From Bretschneidera sinensis (Eukaryota > Streptophyta > Magnoliopsida > Brassicales > Akaniaceae), in assembly GCA_023935145.1 (NCBI GenBank), contig CM043700.1:37676620-37740619 (forward strand): a stretch of DNA of 64,000 nt. The letters run 5' to 3'. The notes beneath the pieces are model-generated. The model made no database searches and was not told the DNA's origin. It saw nothing but the letters and a program-made list of their open reading frames with translations. The position numbers and the translations under genes are program-made. Within the stretch, counting starts at the first letter, position 1. Each line of letters begins with the position of its first letter. This document shows positions 1-12,324 of this stretch, piece after piece.

Positions 1-2
1 TT

Positions 3-215
3 AGCAAGTGGGTGAGCCTGATTCATGTCGTGCCCAAGCAGGCTAGAGTGACGGTAGTGAAGAATAAGGACGATGGGTTGGTGCCAATTCATGTTCAGTT
101 AGGATGAAAAGTATGTATAGACTACCGTAAGTTGAATGCTGCCACAAGGAAGGATCATTTTCCACTCCCATTTATTGTTCAGATGGTGGAGCACTTAGTT
201 GGGCATGATTAATAA
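3..215 (+). pseudogene. Reverse transcriptase fragment of remnant B
   Basis: In frame from position 3 the translation gives the N-terminal RT block of Athila elements (SKWVS, then VVPK, then VCIDYRKLNAATRKDHFPLP). One stop sits at the expected GW position, near 109 (TGA). The catalytic palm motif, RNase H and integrase are absent because the fragment joins 3' noncoding DNA. It is a dead fragment. Confidence 0.75.
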
Positions 216-1620
216 TGTTGGATCTGGCTGAAGACGTTAAACTTAACGCTCATGGGAGGCACACCACAGCTTATCCTTTATGTTTATTTATTATTTTACA
301 TATTTATGATTAATGTTTGTTTCCAGTATTTTTGTTTTCCAGTCGTTATTTTTCAGGGACAATGCGTACTTCAGTTCAAGTTTGGGGGTATGCTATGAGC
401 CATACCCATCCAGCTAGTTCTCCATATCTCAGATTAGCTCTTTCCATATTTTTCACACATTGAGGTCAATATGTAATTTAATTTTGGGGGTATAGGAGAC
501 ACATTACACACACATTGTCCTAATTTGTTGTTGTTTTTCTTCAATTAAAAAAGAAAGAAAGAAGGTAAATGCATGTTCATGTTCGTCTGAAAAATTTTGG
601 TTGATCTGAAAAATTGTGATGTGATTTCGTTGGTGAGCTTAAAATTTTGAACACATTATCTGATAATAGAGTTTTAAAATTTTGTTACTTACTTTAGGAA
701 TTCGAGAATTCACATGTTTGAGCCAATCTAACACGAGTACATTAGCACATATTTGTGTGAGGTATGACATGCGATTTCAATGTGTATATTTCCTTGACTT
801 AACTGAAACTGGATGACTTGTGGGATTAACACTTGGGCATAGAAAAGCATAAAAAAAACAAAAACAAAAAAAAGAAAAAAAAATAATGATCATCATCAAT
901 AAACTTTCCACTGAGTAACTGGTCCTCTTGCCTCAGTAAGCAGTGAGTGTTCACGTCACAAGGTGAAAATTTTATTCATAATGATCATTGCGCAACTTTT
1001 CGCTGAGTAACTGGACCTCTTGCCTCAGTAAGCAGTGAGTGTTCACGTCAAAAGGTGAAAATTTTGCTTGTTAGCATTAAGGTTAGTCTAGTTTTGTAGC
1101 ATTTTTGACTCGAGTTAATAAGTCCTTAGGGGTGTCTTTACACCTAATGCCCTAAAACCATCTGGTTTGGGAGTCGTTGACTCAACACTCGATACATGGG
1201 TCAATTAGAAAGCTTAAAGGAACTAAACATAGCAGAGCTTTATAATAAAAATAAATAAAATAAAACTATGCTATCACTGTTCATTCTGATGAGAAATTAT
1301 GTGAATCTTAAGACATGGATATATTGTACATTGAAATTATTTGGAAACCTCATCTGTATATGCTAATTCACTTTACACTGATTCAAGCTTGTGATGTCTT
1401 AGCCTGCCTCTTGTAAGTAATTAGGTTTTAAAATTCCTATTCATTGAGAAGATGGGTTACATTTTTTAAGCTTGCTCATGAATGAATATCATGCTTTTGA
1501 GTGCTCCTTAAATTTTTGGATATCATGAGTGATGAACTTATCTTTATGTTCTTTGTTTTCCATTTAGTTTTTTTTTTTTTTTTTGCTAAGGGACTAGCAA
1601 AATGTAAATGTGGGGGTATT
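216..1620 (+). other. 3' noncoding region of remnant B with PPT
   Basis: No ORF is present. Sequence from the TGGCTGAAGACGTTAAACTT motif at about 222 is colinear with 23382-24779 of element C, which identifies it as the pol-to-LTR spacer. It contains a duplicated structured segment (901-1065), an A-rich stretch (850-885) and ends in a G-rich polypurine tract (GTGGGGGTAT, about 1609-1618) just before the LTR. Confidence 0.7.
901..1065 (+). repeat. Two-copy stem-loop-like repeat in 3' noncoding region (B)
   Basis: Two copies of a segment of about 70 bp (903-973 and 995-1065), about 92 bp apart. Each has an inner inverted pair CTGAG...CTCAG and an outer pair (copy 2: TTTTC...GAAAA) around the shared core TAACTGG..CTCTTGC. 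The same two-copy arrangement occurs in element C at 24081-24238. Confidence 0.7.
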
Positions 1621-2928
1621 TGATGAGTGGAAAATATTGCATATTTTGGCCACTTAATTTACATTTATTAGCGTTGGAATTTGTTACTTTAAGTTGTTTT
1701 CGTTGTTTTTCAGGTTTACAAGTACTGGGAAAGGAGTTTCACTAAAATTGCCAGAATTGCTTGTACAGATCAGTCATTTTTGTGGATTTTACTATGTTGA
1801 TTCAGGAAGAACCAGGTGATGAGTCATATATGCTTGAAAAGATCCGGAAGTCTATTTTCTGAGGGATTTTACGACTTATAAAAATGATTTTTCTAGAGAA
1901 AGTTATGGCAGTTTTAGTAGATAAGGGTCAAGCTGAAGATGTCTAGTGCGCTCGATCGCACCAAACCTACAATCGATTGTAAGTGCGCACTCGCACATCC
2001 TACATCGGTTAAAAATACTTTTAGTGCACCAGTATGGGCTCGAGCTCACCAGACTGCGATTGATCGCACTCAGACTGTATCCAACATCAAATTTGAAATA
2101 CACTGTACTCCGGGAATTCACCTATAAAAGCCCCACCTCCCTTCATCATTTGGGGTGCAATTCGGTGGATGTCTGCTAGCATTCTGGTGGATCCCGAAGG
2201 CTTTGCTACTACAAGGGGAAGTGCCGGCCAACAACGAGTGGAATTTCTCCCATGTGTAGTTAGTTTTAATTTACTGTTTTTTTGTTAGTTTAATGTTTAG
2301 CACTGTTATTGTGAACTTTAGTTTCATGATTATGAGTGGCTAAAATCTTCAACTAAGGTTGAAGATGAAACCTCACCGTTGTTTGGCATAAGATTTTCAG
2401 ATTTGTTTATACAATTCTGATGTTTTTTTAGTATAAATGTTATGGTCAATTGTTTGAGTAAATTCTTACGATTGATAGTTTTTAAATTGTTCTGTTGGAT
2501 ATTCCGTGTGTTTCATCTGATGGATATATCGAATCGTTTTTGATTAAATTAGATATCCTTTGTGATTTGTTCAAACTGGATACATTGAATTGTTTTTATT
2601 TAATTGAGATATTTGTTATAATCTGTTTAAAGTTGGATTCATGGAATGTTTTGATAGATTATTTTTATAGAACATGAAAATATATGCTTTACTTTGGTGG
2701 GGTGGATTCAGAAACCTTAGTGTTTTTATCATTAGTCTTTAAATCAATTTAGTTTAGTTTATATTTGTTTTGCAAAAGACAATTCAAAACTTGTAATTAG
2801 GTTAAAATAGGCTTAGTTTAGATAAAAATATTTTCACAATGCAATTCCCTGTGGATTCGACCTCGCACTTGCACAATACTATATTATAAACGACTCGTGT
2901 GCTTGCGAGTAATTTAAAACTCACAACA
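1621..2928 (+). repeat. 3' LTR of Athila-like remnant B
   Basis: Starts TGATGAGTGG right after the PPT and ends CTCACAACA. Its reverse complement is the solo LTR D at 31928-33156, which fixes both ends. A TATA box (TATAAAA, 2123-2129) lies about 500 bp in, with GATCG-rich motifs upstream (1960-2070). Length is about 1.3 kb. Confidence 0.85.
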
Positions 2929-3705
2929 ATACCTATCAATCAATTTTTTCATCTACCACCAAAGCATAAGCTAATAATTTATTTTAATATTATTATTAAA
3001 TATGTCATTTTTATCTAGATTACTTAAAGTAAATCTAACTCACCACGTAACACTTAGATCTACCCGTGGATCACTTCCATGCTTTTCCTGCTCCTCTCAG
3101 CAATTTTTCCCGGTTGCTGATTGTCAACACCTGACATAATATTTATATTAAATTTCTAATATATTCTTCAATTCTTTATAATTTATACCATTTGAAAATT
3201 CCCACTTTGAATTCCGGGAAATTTCATGTATGCTAAAAAATTCAAAACTAATTATTATGTTATTACATTTTGTTTTTCTTATAGCTTCTCGTGACTCTCT
3301 ATAAATTCTCCTGTAAACCTCTTCAAAATTTTGTTCTTTCAACTTTTCTTTCGGTCCCCAAGTGTTTAAAGAAATATAGTAAATGAAGGAAACCCAAACA
3401 TGATTTGGTAAATAATAAAATGAATTACGTTTATTATACATATACATATATATAGTGAAATTTTGTTGAAAAAATATCGGCAGCCCAATTTCTTCTTGCA
3501 AACTCAGCAGCCTTGCAGCATTACATGCAGCAAGGTTGCCTTTTCCAGGCAATAGGTGTTGCCACCTATTGCCAGCTTTTTTTTTTTTAAATTTAACTTT
3601 TTGCATTTAAAAATATATATATATATATATATATATATTATTTTAACTCTACGTTATATTTATTAAAGTACTTCTTTACCCTTACTTTACAAATACAGGT
3701 ATTAC
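2929..3705 (-). repeat. 3' LTR of the Tekay-like element (part)
   Basis: Matches 9714-10481 of the 5' LTR. The outer end is TGTAATACC on the minus strand (3705 downward). A long AT microsatellite at 3610-3638 is much shorter in the other LTR. The remaining part was displaced by insertion of remnant B. Confidence 0.8.
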
Positions 3706-3724
3706 AATTCTATCCATCTTACAA

Positions 3725-5130
3725 AAATTTCGTCCCCGAAATTTCCTTACCTAATTCAAAAAAGAGTTGGGGGTATTCCTTCCTCATTCTTACTTCATGC
3801 TCTCACGTGACTTCTTCGACATATTTGTTCCTCCATAATATTTGATTCAAAGGAATGACTTTATTTCGCAAGAGTTTTTCTTTTCTGTCTAAAATTCTGA
3901 TCGGTATTTGCATAAAAGTCAAATCTTCCTAAAGTTCTATCGCCTAATTCAAGATACTATAAGATTCATCGTGTAGGTACTTTCTCAACAGTGACACATG
4001 AAACAAATTATGTAATTGCTTTAACTCTAGGGGCAAATCCAATCGTTATGCTACTAATCCAATTCTCTCGATCACCTCATATGGCCCTACAAATCTCGGG
4101 CTCAACTTTCCCCTTTTTTTTTAAATCTCAATACACATTTCCACGGAGATATCTTCAAAAATTCCCAATCCCCAACTTGGAACTCGAGAGGTCTTCTTCT
4201 TTTATTAGCATATCCCTTCTGTCTGTTCTGGGGTGCTCTGAGGTTCTTTCTAACCCGTTTGATCCTTTCAGTAGTCAAATCTATCATTTCTGGGCCATAT
4301 ATCTTTCTCTCTCCAAATTCTTCTCAGCATACTGGAGTTCTACTCCTCCTACCATATAAAGCCTCGAAGACTGCCATCCTAATACTAGTTTGATACTGAT
4401 TATTGTATGCAAACTCGATCAAAGGCAAATAAGCATCCCAACTTACTGAGAAACTCAATACACTTGCCCTCAGCATATTTTTTTAGTATTATGATGATTC
4501 TCTCTGTCTGCCCATCAGTTTGTGGATGGAAAGCTGTACTAAACTACAATTGCGTACCCATAGCTTCTTGGAAACCTCTCCAAAATCTAGAGTTAAATCT
4601 AGAATCTCTATCTGAAACAATGCTCAGGGGTACTCCATGTAATTTTACTATCTTTGCTACATACAATTCAACCAACTTTTCAGGACTCCACGTAGTTTTA
4701 ATAGAAAAAAAAAATGTGAAGACTTAGAAAGTCTATCTACTATGACCCATATAGTGTTACGTCCTCTCTAAGTATGGGGAAAACCAAAGACGAAATCCAT
4801 ACTCACGTTTTTCCATGGCCACTCAGGTACTGGAAGAGGTTATAAGAAACCTGCTGAATATTTATTCTCAGACTTCACCTGTTGACAAGTTAAACATCTA
4901 GAAATATATTCCGCTACGTCATTCTTCATCTCTAACTACCAATAATTCTGTCTCAATCCCCTGTACATCTTATTTTTACCCGGGTGCATGGAATATACAG
5001 AATCATGAGCCTCTCTTAGTATCTTCTTTCTTATCTCCACATAATTGGGAACACAAACTCTATACCCTAATACCACCATAGCATTTTCTCTAATTCTAAA
5101 CTAGGTTGCCTTCCCACTCAACACTTCCCA
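3725..5130 (-). pseudogene. Integrase and chromodomain remnant (Tekay-like)
   Basis: Minus-strand translation in shifting frames shows, from high to low coordinate: an HHCC-type zinc region near 4890-5060; the integrase core with the first Asp in a DFVFGFP context, the second in a VSDRD context and a PQTDGQTER block; then a GPYEV-type C-terminal block, HVSLLRKY, and a chromodomain (LLRNKVIPL, ILWRNKYVEEVT) around 3780-3880. The integrase copies cDNA into the genome and the chromodomain is thought to steer insertion to heterochromatin. Many in-frame stops show it is dead. Confidence 0.75.
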
Positions 5131-5430
5131 TCTAATATTTTCTATCCCCTCATCTCTACCCTGCATCTGTAATAACCGATCAATAATAAAAAATTGTATC
5201 ACAATATTTGCCATCGATACTCCTCTATCATTGACACTCAACTGCATCCTCATTTTTCTTAGTTATATCATCAAGCTTGTACTATGACTCCCAATAGCAG
5301 CTAATCTCCCTATAGCCTTTCTACTCAATGCATCATCTACTACATTAGCCTTTCTTGGATGATAATGAATTGTACAGTCATAATCACAAGTCAACTCTAT
5401 CCACCTCCTCTACCTCAAATTCAACTCCTT

Positions 5431-6712
5431 TTAGGTCGGTAAATGCGTCAAGCTTTTATGATCAGTAAAAATTTCACAATTGGCTCTATATAGATGATGT
5501 CTCCAAATCTTCAAAGCAAAAACTATGGCAGCCAGTTCTAAATCATGAGTCAGGTAATTCCTATCATGGTTCTTTAGTTGCCTAGATGCATAAGCTATAA
5601 CTCTCCCATGTTGCATCAGCACACATCCTAACCCTTGATATGACGCATCACTATAAACTATAAATCTTTCATCACTAGAAAGAAGCACTAATACCTGGGA
5701 AATAGTCAATTTTTCTTTCAATAGCTGGAAACTTCTCTCATATTCCTTTGACAACCTAAACTTCACATCCTTCTTAGTCAATTTAGTCAATGGTCCAGCA
5801 ATCATAGAAATATTTTGGATAAATCTCCTATAATAACTAACTAACCTCAAAAAGCTTCTAATTTCAGTTATACTCGTGGGTCTTTCCCAATTCAACATTG
5901 CTTCTACTTTTTGTGGGTCAACTACTATCCCCTTTTCTGACACAATATGCCCCAAGAAAGATATTTCACTCAACCAAAATTCACACTTGGAGAATTTTGC
6001 ATATAATTTCTCTCTCTTCATAATCTCCAACACTATCTCCAAATGTTGCATATGCTCTTCTTCATTCTTGGAATATACCAAAATACCATCAATGAACACA
6101 ATCACAAATCTGTCCAAGAATAGTTTAAACACCCAATTCATAAGGTTTATAAATGCTGCAGGAGCTTTAGTCAACCCAAATGGCATCACCAAGAACTCAT
6201 GATGGCCATAATGTATCCTAAAAGCAGTCTTAGGCACGTCCCCTCCTTTATCCTCAATTAATGATAACCCGATCTCAGGTCTATCTTAGAAAACACTCTA
6301 GCTCCCTATAACTGCTCGAATAAATCATCTATCCTAGGCAAATGATATCTATTCTTGATGGTGATCTTATTCAACTATCTATAATCAATACACAACCTCA
6401 TTGTCCTGTCTTTCTTCTTGACAAACAACACAGGGGCTCTCAATGTGACATACTAGGTCAAATAAATTGTTTATCTAGCAACTCCTGAAGCTGAACTTTC
6501 AACTCTCTCAATTCAGCTAGTTCTATTCTATAGGGTGCTGATCCTGGAATCACCTCAATAGAAAACTCAATCTCCCTATTGGGAGGAAAACTAGACAACT
6601 CCTCAGGGAATATGTCAGAAAAATATTTCATTACCAAGATTTCTTCTAACTTCCTACTTTCTTTGCTAAAATCCACCACATATACCAAATAACCCTCACA
6701 ACCCTTTTTCAA
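5431..6712 (-). pseudogene. Reverse transcriptase / RNase H remnant (Tekay-like)
   Basis: Two minus-strand blocks: 6458-6712 (linker and RT start) and 5431-6237 (268 codons, palm to RNase H). Motifs seen are [12 protein letters not shown], the active-site box [16 protein letters not shown], and the RNase H motifs SDAS, ASRQLK, TDHKSL. In the active-site box the second catalytic Asp is replaced by Gly (GGT codon), which should abolish polymerisation even without the frameshifts. RNase H runs on with stops to about 5250. Confidence 0.85.
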
Positions 6713-6742
6713 CCATTTACTAGCAGTTAAGGCAGAAATAAG

Positions 6743-7165
6743 CTAGTTAGCTAGTATCTTACGTTCTCTTTGAAAATTAAAATTTTCTTGTTCGGGTATC
6801 TTGAACACCATATTTTTTCTAAAACAATCTACCCAAGCATGATATACAGATAACCAATTCATCCCCAGAATTAAATCAAAATCTGTCATATCTAAAGGCA
6901 ATAAATCAACTTCAAATTCTCTATCAGCAATATTAATCACACAACCTCGATAAATTGTTCTGATAATAACCTTATCTCCAGTAAGAACCTCAACAATAAT
7001 TGCATGCATCAAAGGACTAGCACCAGCATCAATAAATTTCATATAATTACTATATGCAAAAGAATATGTTGCACTAGGATCAATCAATAATCTAGTAGGC
7101 CTACCAAGGATAGATATCATACCCATAACAACATCAGGAGTGACTAGTGCATCCTGTTGGGTCAA
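6743..7165 (-). pseudogene. Retropepsin-like protease remnant (Tekay-like)
   Basis: A minus-strand block of about 140 codons with the chromovirus aspartic protease layout: RLLIDPSAT at the active-site loop, then DLILGMNWL near the end. The active-site triad normally D-S-G/A is D-P-S-A here. It would cut the polyprotein; this copy is not part of an intact frame. Confidence 0.75.
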
Positions 7166-7228
7166 TGCATGGACTCTGCTATCTCTTGACTGAAACTGGC
7201 CGCCACACCATTGCTCAGCTACTGATCC

Positions 7229-8578
7229 TCAACCTCTGCCCCACACACTTCCTGATCCACCACCTCTCTCTACTGATCTTCTCCCAACACTTCCAATGCT
7301 TACGTTAGCAAATTTCCTCGCTGGACAATCGACAACAATATGTCCTCCCCTACCATATATAAAGCATATCTGCGTAGGACAATTCCAAGACAGATGCCCT
7401 GTCTGATTACATCTAAAGCAAATCATTGCCTCTCAGTCATACATCAGGTTACCACTTCCTCTTGGTGGCATACTTACTTCTCTACCATAACTCCCAATTC
7501 CCATAGCTTGTCTCCCAAATCTAGAGGTCCCACCGGTATTACTCTGAGCTACAAAAGCAACAGATCATGCTTGCCTCTGACTCTGCACTACAGTTCCTTG
7601 TGACAAGTAACGCCCCTTCTAGGGTGGTTTTCCGCCCTGTACACCCATACTACTACCACCTCTAAATCCCTTAAAGCTAGACCTCTTCAGCCAATCTCTC
7701 ATACCTCTAAAATCCATTAAATCCTTCTCAATTTGTAATGCTTTATCCACTAGTACAACATAATTTCTTATGCCAATATAAGAGTTTAGTCCAAATTTCA
7801 TAGTATAATCCGTCTAAAAATCTCTTACATTTTCTCTCATCCGTAATCACTAATTCAGGTAAAAACCTTGACAGGGCTATGAATCTACTATCATATTCAG
7901 CCACCGATAAATTACCGTGCCTTAGATGAATCAAATCTCTCTCTTATTGTGCCTGAAAAGCATCTGGGAAATACTTTGCAAAGAACTCATCCTTAAACTT
8001 AATCCAAGTTAAAGGTTGTTCTACCCGTGTGCTTACACTGGGCAAAATATCATCCCACCATTGAGAAGCCTCACCCTTCAGTATAAATGAAGCAAAAGCA
8101 ACCTTCTGTCTATCTGTCACTGGTAAGACCTCAAAATATTTTTTGACATGTCTAATCCACTGCTCAGCTTCTACAGGATTTACAGTTCATCTAAAAGACT
8201 GGGGTTTAAACTGAAGAAATCTCACAAAACAATCACCTTGCATCTCATGTGCAAACACACATTCTCTCTCTTGAACCTCTTGCCTGACCACATCAAGTTC
8301 TCTTCTACCCCTTTCCTCTTTTTTTATAGATTATCAGCCCTTTCTTCAGTTGCAATCATCCTCTCTATAGTACGATTAAGAGCTTTTCTCAGTTCATCCT
8401 TCCTAACCTCAGATTCTCTCCCAGCTCTACTAGTACCAGCTGCACTACAATACGTTCCCTCGCGGGAACCATTTACTCAACTTCCTCTTCTGCTTCAGTT
8501 CTCCTAAATATTGAGGGTCTACCACGTCCCCTCTGTTTTAGAACTCTACCTCTAGCTCTAGCACGTCCACATGTCATC
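7229..8578 (-). pseudogene. gag remnant with CCHC zinc knuckle (Tekay-like)
   Basis: From high coordinate: an Arg/Gly-rich start near 8570 typical of this lineage, a broken capsid part (the block at 7743-7934 has LSVAEYDSRFIALSRFLPEL), then a zinc knuckle at about 7420-7370 (CFRCNQTGHLSWNC, C-X2-C-X4-H-X4-C) and a second, imperfect knuckle (CFIYGRGGHIVVDC, second Cys replaced by Tyr). Gag packages element RNA. Several frameshifts and stops are present. Confidence 0.75.
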
Positions 8579-8653
8579 CATTTAAAATATAGTTTATTTA
8601 GATCTTCCACTTCTATAAGTTCTCATGCAATCTACAGAATCATAAAAAATAAT

Positions 8654-8664
8654 GCTCTGATACA
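8654..8664 (-). other. Primer binding site (initiator-Met type) of the Tekay-like element
   Basis: On the minus strand the 5' LTR ends GTTACA, followed by ATTTT and then TGTATCAGAGC, one base from the TGGTATCAGAGC primer site complementary to tRNA-Met used by many chromoviruses. Confidence 0.7.
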
Positions 8665-8669
8665 AAAAT

Positions 8670-10481
8670 TGTAACAACCGATCTCGGGTTAGCCACCTCC
8701 GAGACAGTGTTGTCACATTTTGAAAATCCCAACACAACACATATATGCAACAATAAAAGTAAGACTAACAAAATTTTTTACTTTAATCCTCAACCCTTAA
8801 TAGGGGAGGTACATCATTCTGATCTTGACTTAAACATAATATACAACATAAAATGCATGAATATTTACAAATAAATTTATATTTCATTTTCTCATTAGTC
8901 TGAGGATGTGGACACATACGTGGCTTATAGAAAATGATTTCGTCTAACTCTCAACCCACCAGACTATTTGTCATGTCTGCTACATGAAATCATTGTACAA
9001 TGAGGGATGAGCTTCACAAGTTCAGTGAATTAAATTTACTAGAGGTATTCAATTTGTGTGAATAATCCTTTTGTATTTAGTCATTTATATCTCATATGAC
9101 TAGATAATAGCATATAGTCTAACATTTGGATAGTTCCTATCATATCATACTTCTATGTTTCTTTCTTACCATAACTATCTCTCTATGAGACTCATTTATC
9201 TATAAATAAATGTATAATAACAACAACCATTCATTAATACAATCAACATGTAAAACATATGCAATACATGAATTATTATTAGGGAACGTCTTCCCACATG
9301 TCGACAAGTTTTTATCTTAGACCGATCCCCTTCCGGTTCTTTCTTTTCCAGCATATACCGGCTGTCACGGTATTTATTTCCAGCATATACCTGCTGTCAC
9401 GGTTTTTTCAATTAGATCAGCCCCCTCTCGGTTCTTTTATTTTATACACATGCATATGAACAATGATATGAAATATGCATATGAACAATAATATAAAACA
9501 AACATGAATTCAAATATTAAATTTAGCTATCTTCTTTGTCCTCGGATTTCTATTTGATCAATTTCACTAATTTTCTTCTCCTCATATATCACATCAATTT
9601 ATCGACCATAACTCATCAAGAATTTTATTTATCACCATTATTATTAAATCGACTCATTATTATAATAATATTACTTCTCACATTATAATTTTCTACATGT
9701 CCAGTATTCATATCATACCTATCAATCAATTTTTTCATCTACCACCAAAGCATAAGCTAATAATTTATTTTAATATTATTACTAGATATTTTATTTTTAT
9801 CTAGATCACTTAAAGTAAATCTAACTCACCACGTAGCACTTAGATCTACCCATGGATCATCTCATTGCCTTTCCTGCTCATCTCAGCAATTTCCCCTGGT
9901 TGCTGATCGTCAACATCTGACATAATATTTATATTAAATTTCTAATTTATTCTTCAATTCTTCATAATATACACCATTTGAAAATTCCCACTTTGAATTT
10001 CGAAAAATTTCATGTATGCTAAAAAATTCAAAAATAAACATTATGTTATTATCTTTTGTTTTTCTTATAGCTTCCCACGACTCTCTATAAATTCTCCCGT
10101 AAAAACTCTTCAAAATTTTGCTCTTTCAACCTTTCTTTCGGTCTCCAAGTGTTTAAAGAAATAGAGTAATTGAAGGAAAACCAAACATGATTTGGTAAAT
10201 AATAAAATGAATTACGTTTATTATATATATACATATATATAGTAAAATTTTGTTGAAAAAATCTCAACAGCCCAATTTCTTCTTACAAACTCAGCAGCCT
10301 TACTGCTTTACATGTAGCAAAGTTGCCTTCTCCTGGCAACAGGTGTTGCCACTGTTGCCAGCCATCTTTTTTAAATTTTTTTTAACTTTTTGCATTTAAA
10401 AATATATAAATATTATTTTAACTCTATGTTATATTTATTAAAGTACTATTTTGCCCTTACTTTACAAATACGGGTATTACA
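8670..10481 (-). repeat. 5' LTR of the Tekay-like element
   Basis: 1812 bp, TGTAATACCCG...GTTGTTACA on the minus strand. It carries a short tandem repeat (about 9330-9440) with the motif AGCATATACC(G/T)GCTGTCACGG. The related solo LTR at 13329-15530 is about 390 bp longer. Confidence 0.85.
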
Positions 10482-11906
10482 CCTAGCCTCTTCTTCCGCA
10501 GCCTCTTGCGAGGAAGATAAATCCTTGAAGTCGATCATATCCTCCACCACGGACCTCTTGATGGCCTCTTCCATCTCCCCTCTCAGGCTCTGCTCGGAGG
10601 CTTTGGCAACATCCCTCTCCTCCACGGCTTCGGCTCTGGCCCAGTCAGCTTCCTCTTTGCCCAGATGAGCTCCTTGCAGGGAGCTATATAGTTGCTAGAT
10701 AAACCCACAGTTGTCGTCTAGCTTTCACTGGCACCATGACACTCTGTCGCTTATATCTAAGCAGCGGCGTGACAACTTCCCGTTCACCACGCTCGACTGA
10801 AGTGAAAAGCAAAAGAATAAGTTAAGTTACTGTGAAGTAGAAAAAATTCAAAGAAAAAATAAGCCGAGGTAGATACGCTCACTTGGGAGGCCAAGACCTT
10901 GGCCATGGAGCAGAGGCTCTCAATGGGCTTCCTCCCAAGCTCGATCACATCGTGCGGAAGGATGCCCAGAACGAGATGTTCTCGAGCAACCTTAGCAAGA
11001 GCAAATACAAAGTCGTATGTCTTTATGCCCCAATTGGGTATAAAGACTCTGACCTCTGAAGGGGCCTTTTAGGATGAGGACAAGGGGCGCGGGTGCTTGG
11101 GTAAAGGTGCAGGAGAAATATCTTTTTGCTCAGAAGAGGGCTCAGAAGGACTCGAGGTCTTCATATCAATAGGAACATGAGAATGAGCCCGTAACCACTT
11201 CTTCGACCCTTTGGCCTGTGCAGGCTGCTTGCCAGCTTGAGTAGCACTCTTCCTCTCCAAGTCCATCTTAGTCGCCAATTCCTTAGCCTTGGTCGTAGCT
11301 TTCATTTCTTCTCAGAAAAAACACAAGTATAAGTAATAGGAAGCAAAGAAATTATGAAAGGGTTTTCAAGTATATACCACTCTCCAAAGTTCTTTCAGGA
11401 CACCGAGGGTAGAGGTCGCGCTTCGCCAACTCCTCGTTGTTTTATAAGATGCCAACGTCAAAAGGCGTGGCCACCATAGCTTTCAGTGTACGTGTTGTGG
11501 TTTCTTACACTTCCCCACATGGTCTAGACTCCAATTCTATGGAACCTCGAAACTTTTCTCTCTCTGAACGTAGAAGAAGGTTTTCTTCCACTGCTTGATA
11601 GAGGTGGGCTTCTTTTTCAACAGCCCATTCCTAGCTCTAGAACTAATCACAACCCACTTGTGCTGGCTGTGCTTGCTGATTTGGAAGTGGGCTTTAAAAC
11701 CGTTTATGTTCATCAGCCCTTTTCACATCCATGCAGATATAGATGAATGCCTTGATTAGACACACGAAATTGGGCACCAACTAACACAACACTATATCAA
11801 AATATCTCATCACCGAGCAGAGGAAAGGATAGAGTGGGAATCTGAGCCCAACTCTCATATGTTGTTCATAAACACATATCTCGAAGGGCACTTAGCTCGG
11901 GAGGAC
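10482..11906 (-). pseudogene. Antisense ORF of a Tat element, C-terminal part ('putative gypsy type transposon' family)
   Basis: Minus-strand continuation of the piece at 39316-39738, separated by insertion of element A. From 11906 down it encodes the family core (MRVGLRFPLYPF, then KKKPTSIKQWKKTFFYV near 11590), a basic/Ser-rich linker (11305-11069), an ILPHDVIELG block near 10960 and a charged, coiled-coil-like tail (10670-10482). Two introns are inferred: 11308-11377 (joins LESE to MKATTK in frame) and 10797-10882. From memory, Tat-lineage elements often carry such a gene antisense between pol and the 3' LTR; its function is unknown. Stops (for example near 11069 and 11895) and truncation at 10481 by the Tekay element make it a pseudogene. 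Confidence 0.7.
11902..11906. repeat. Target-site duplication AGGAC of element A (left)
   Basis: AGGAC directly precedes the TGATGAGTAC start of element A and recurs at 39311-39315 directly after its end. Joining the flanks restores the reading of the Tat antisense ORF. Confidence 0.9.
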
Positions 11907-12324
11907 TGATGAGTACTTGAAAATACACTAACACTTAGTGATTTATCGGTATCATTTGTGGGAAATTAGGTTTAAATCTTGCATTTTTTACTTAATTGTC
12001 TTTAAAAATGTGTTTTTTCAGAATCACGGATATTTTTGGTGTATTTTCAGGTCACAGGTGTTTAAAAATAATATTTGGATAAAAAATAATATTGGCAAGA
12101 AGATCTGGAACATCTAGGATCAAATGGTTCAAAAATTGGAGTAAGAATGAGAGAGATGACATCATTTTATCAAAGGAAAATAGCTGAATTCGAAGAAGGA
12201 CACGGGCCATGACATACTTTTCTTATGCCGCAGCCCGCATAGCTGGAGAGGGCAATAATAAAAATAATAATAATAAACCCTAATGAATATTGTGAGCCTC
12301 CATATATATACAAGTTTTACTTGT

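Larger units (their letters stand above)
1..2928 (+). mobile_element. Athila-like Ty3/gypsy remnant B (3' end), nested in a Tekay LTR
   Basis: The right part of an Athila-lineage element whose 5' portion lies before the window. It holds a short reverse transcriptase piece, about 1.4 kb of 3' noncoding DNA and a complete 3' LTR. The RT piece joins directly to 3' noncoding sequence near 205-220, so RNase H and integrase are deleted. From about position 222 the sequence matches the equivalent region of element C (from about 23382). The LTR abuts position 2929, where the sequence becomes Tekay LTR and matches 9714 onward, so this element inserted into that LTR. The likely TSD, ATACC at 2929-2933, cannot be confirmed because the left end is missing. 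Confidence 0.8.
2929..10481 (-). mobile_element. Tekay/Del-like chromovirus, minus strand
   Basis: Ty3/gypsy chromovirus read on the minus strand: 5' LTR 8670-10481, Met-type PBS next to it, gag with a CCHC knuckle, protease, RT/RNase H, integrase, chromodomain, then the 3' LTR (the visible part is 2929-3705). The 3' LTR is cut by remnant B and its other part should lie left of the window. Gene order and the chromodomain place it in the Tekay/Del lineage. Every domain has stops or frameshifts, so it is non-autonomous. It interrupts the Tat antisense ORF at 10481/10482. Confidence 0.85.

Noticed and set aside
3148..3606. 152-codon minus-strand ORF
   Set aside because: Lies wholly within the Tekay LTR and includes an AT microsatellite; a chance ORF.
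9298..9307. ZDRE-like ATGTCGACAA in the Tekay LTR
   Set aside because: The last base is not a pyrimidine and it lies in a repeat far from any metal gene.
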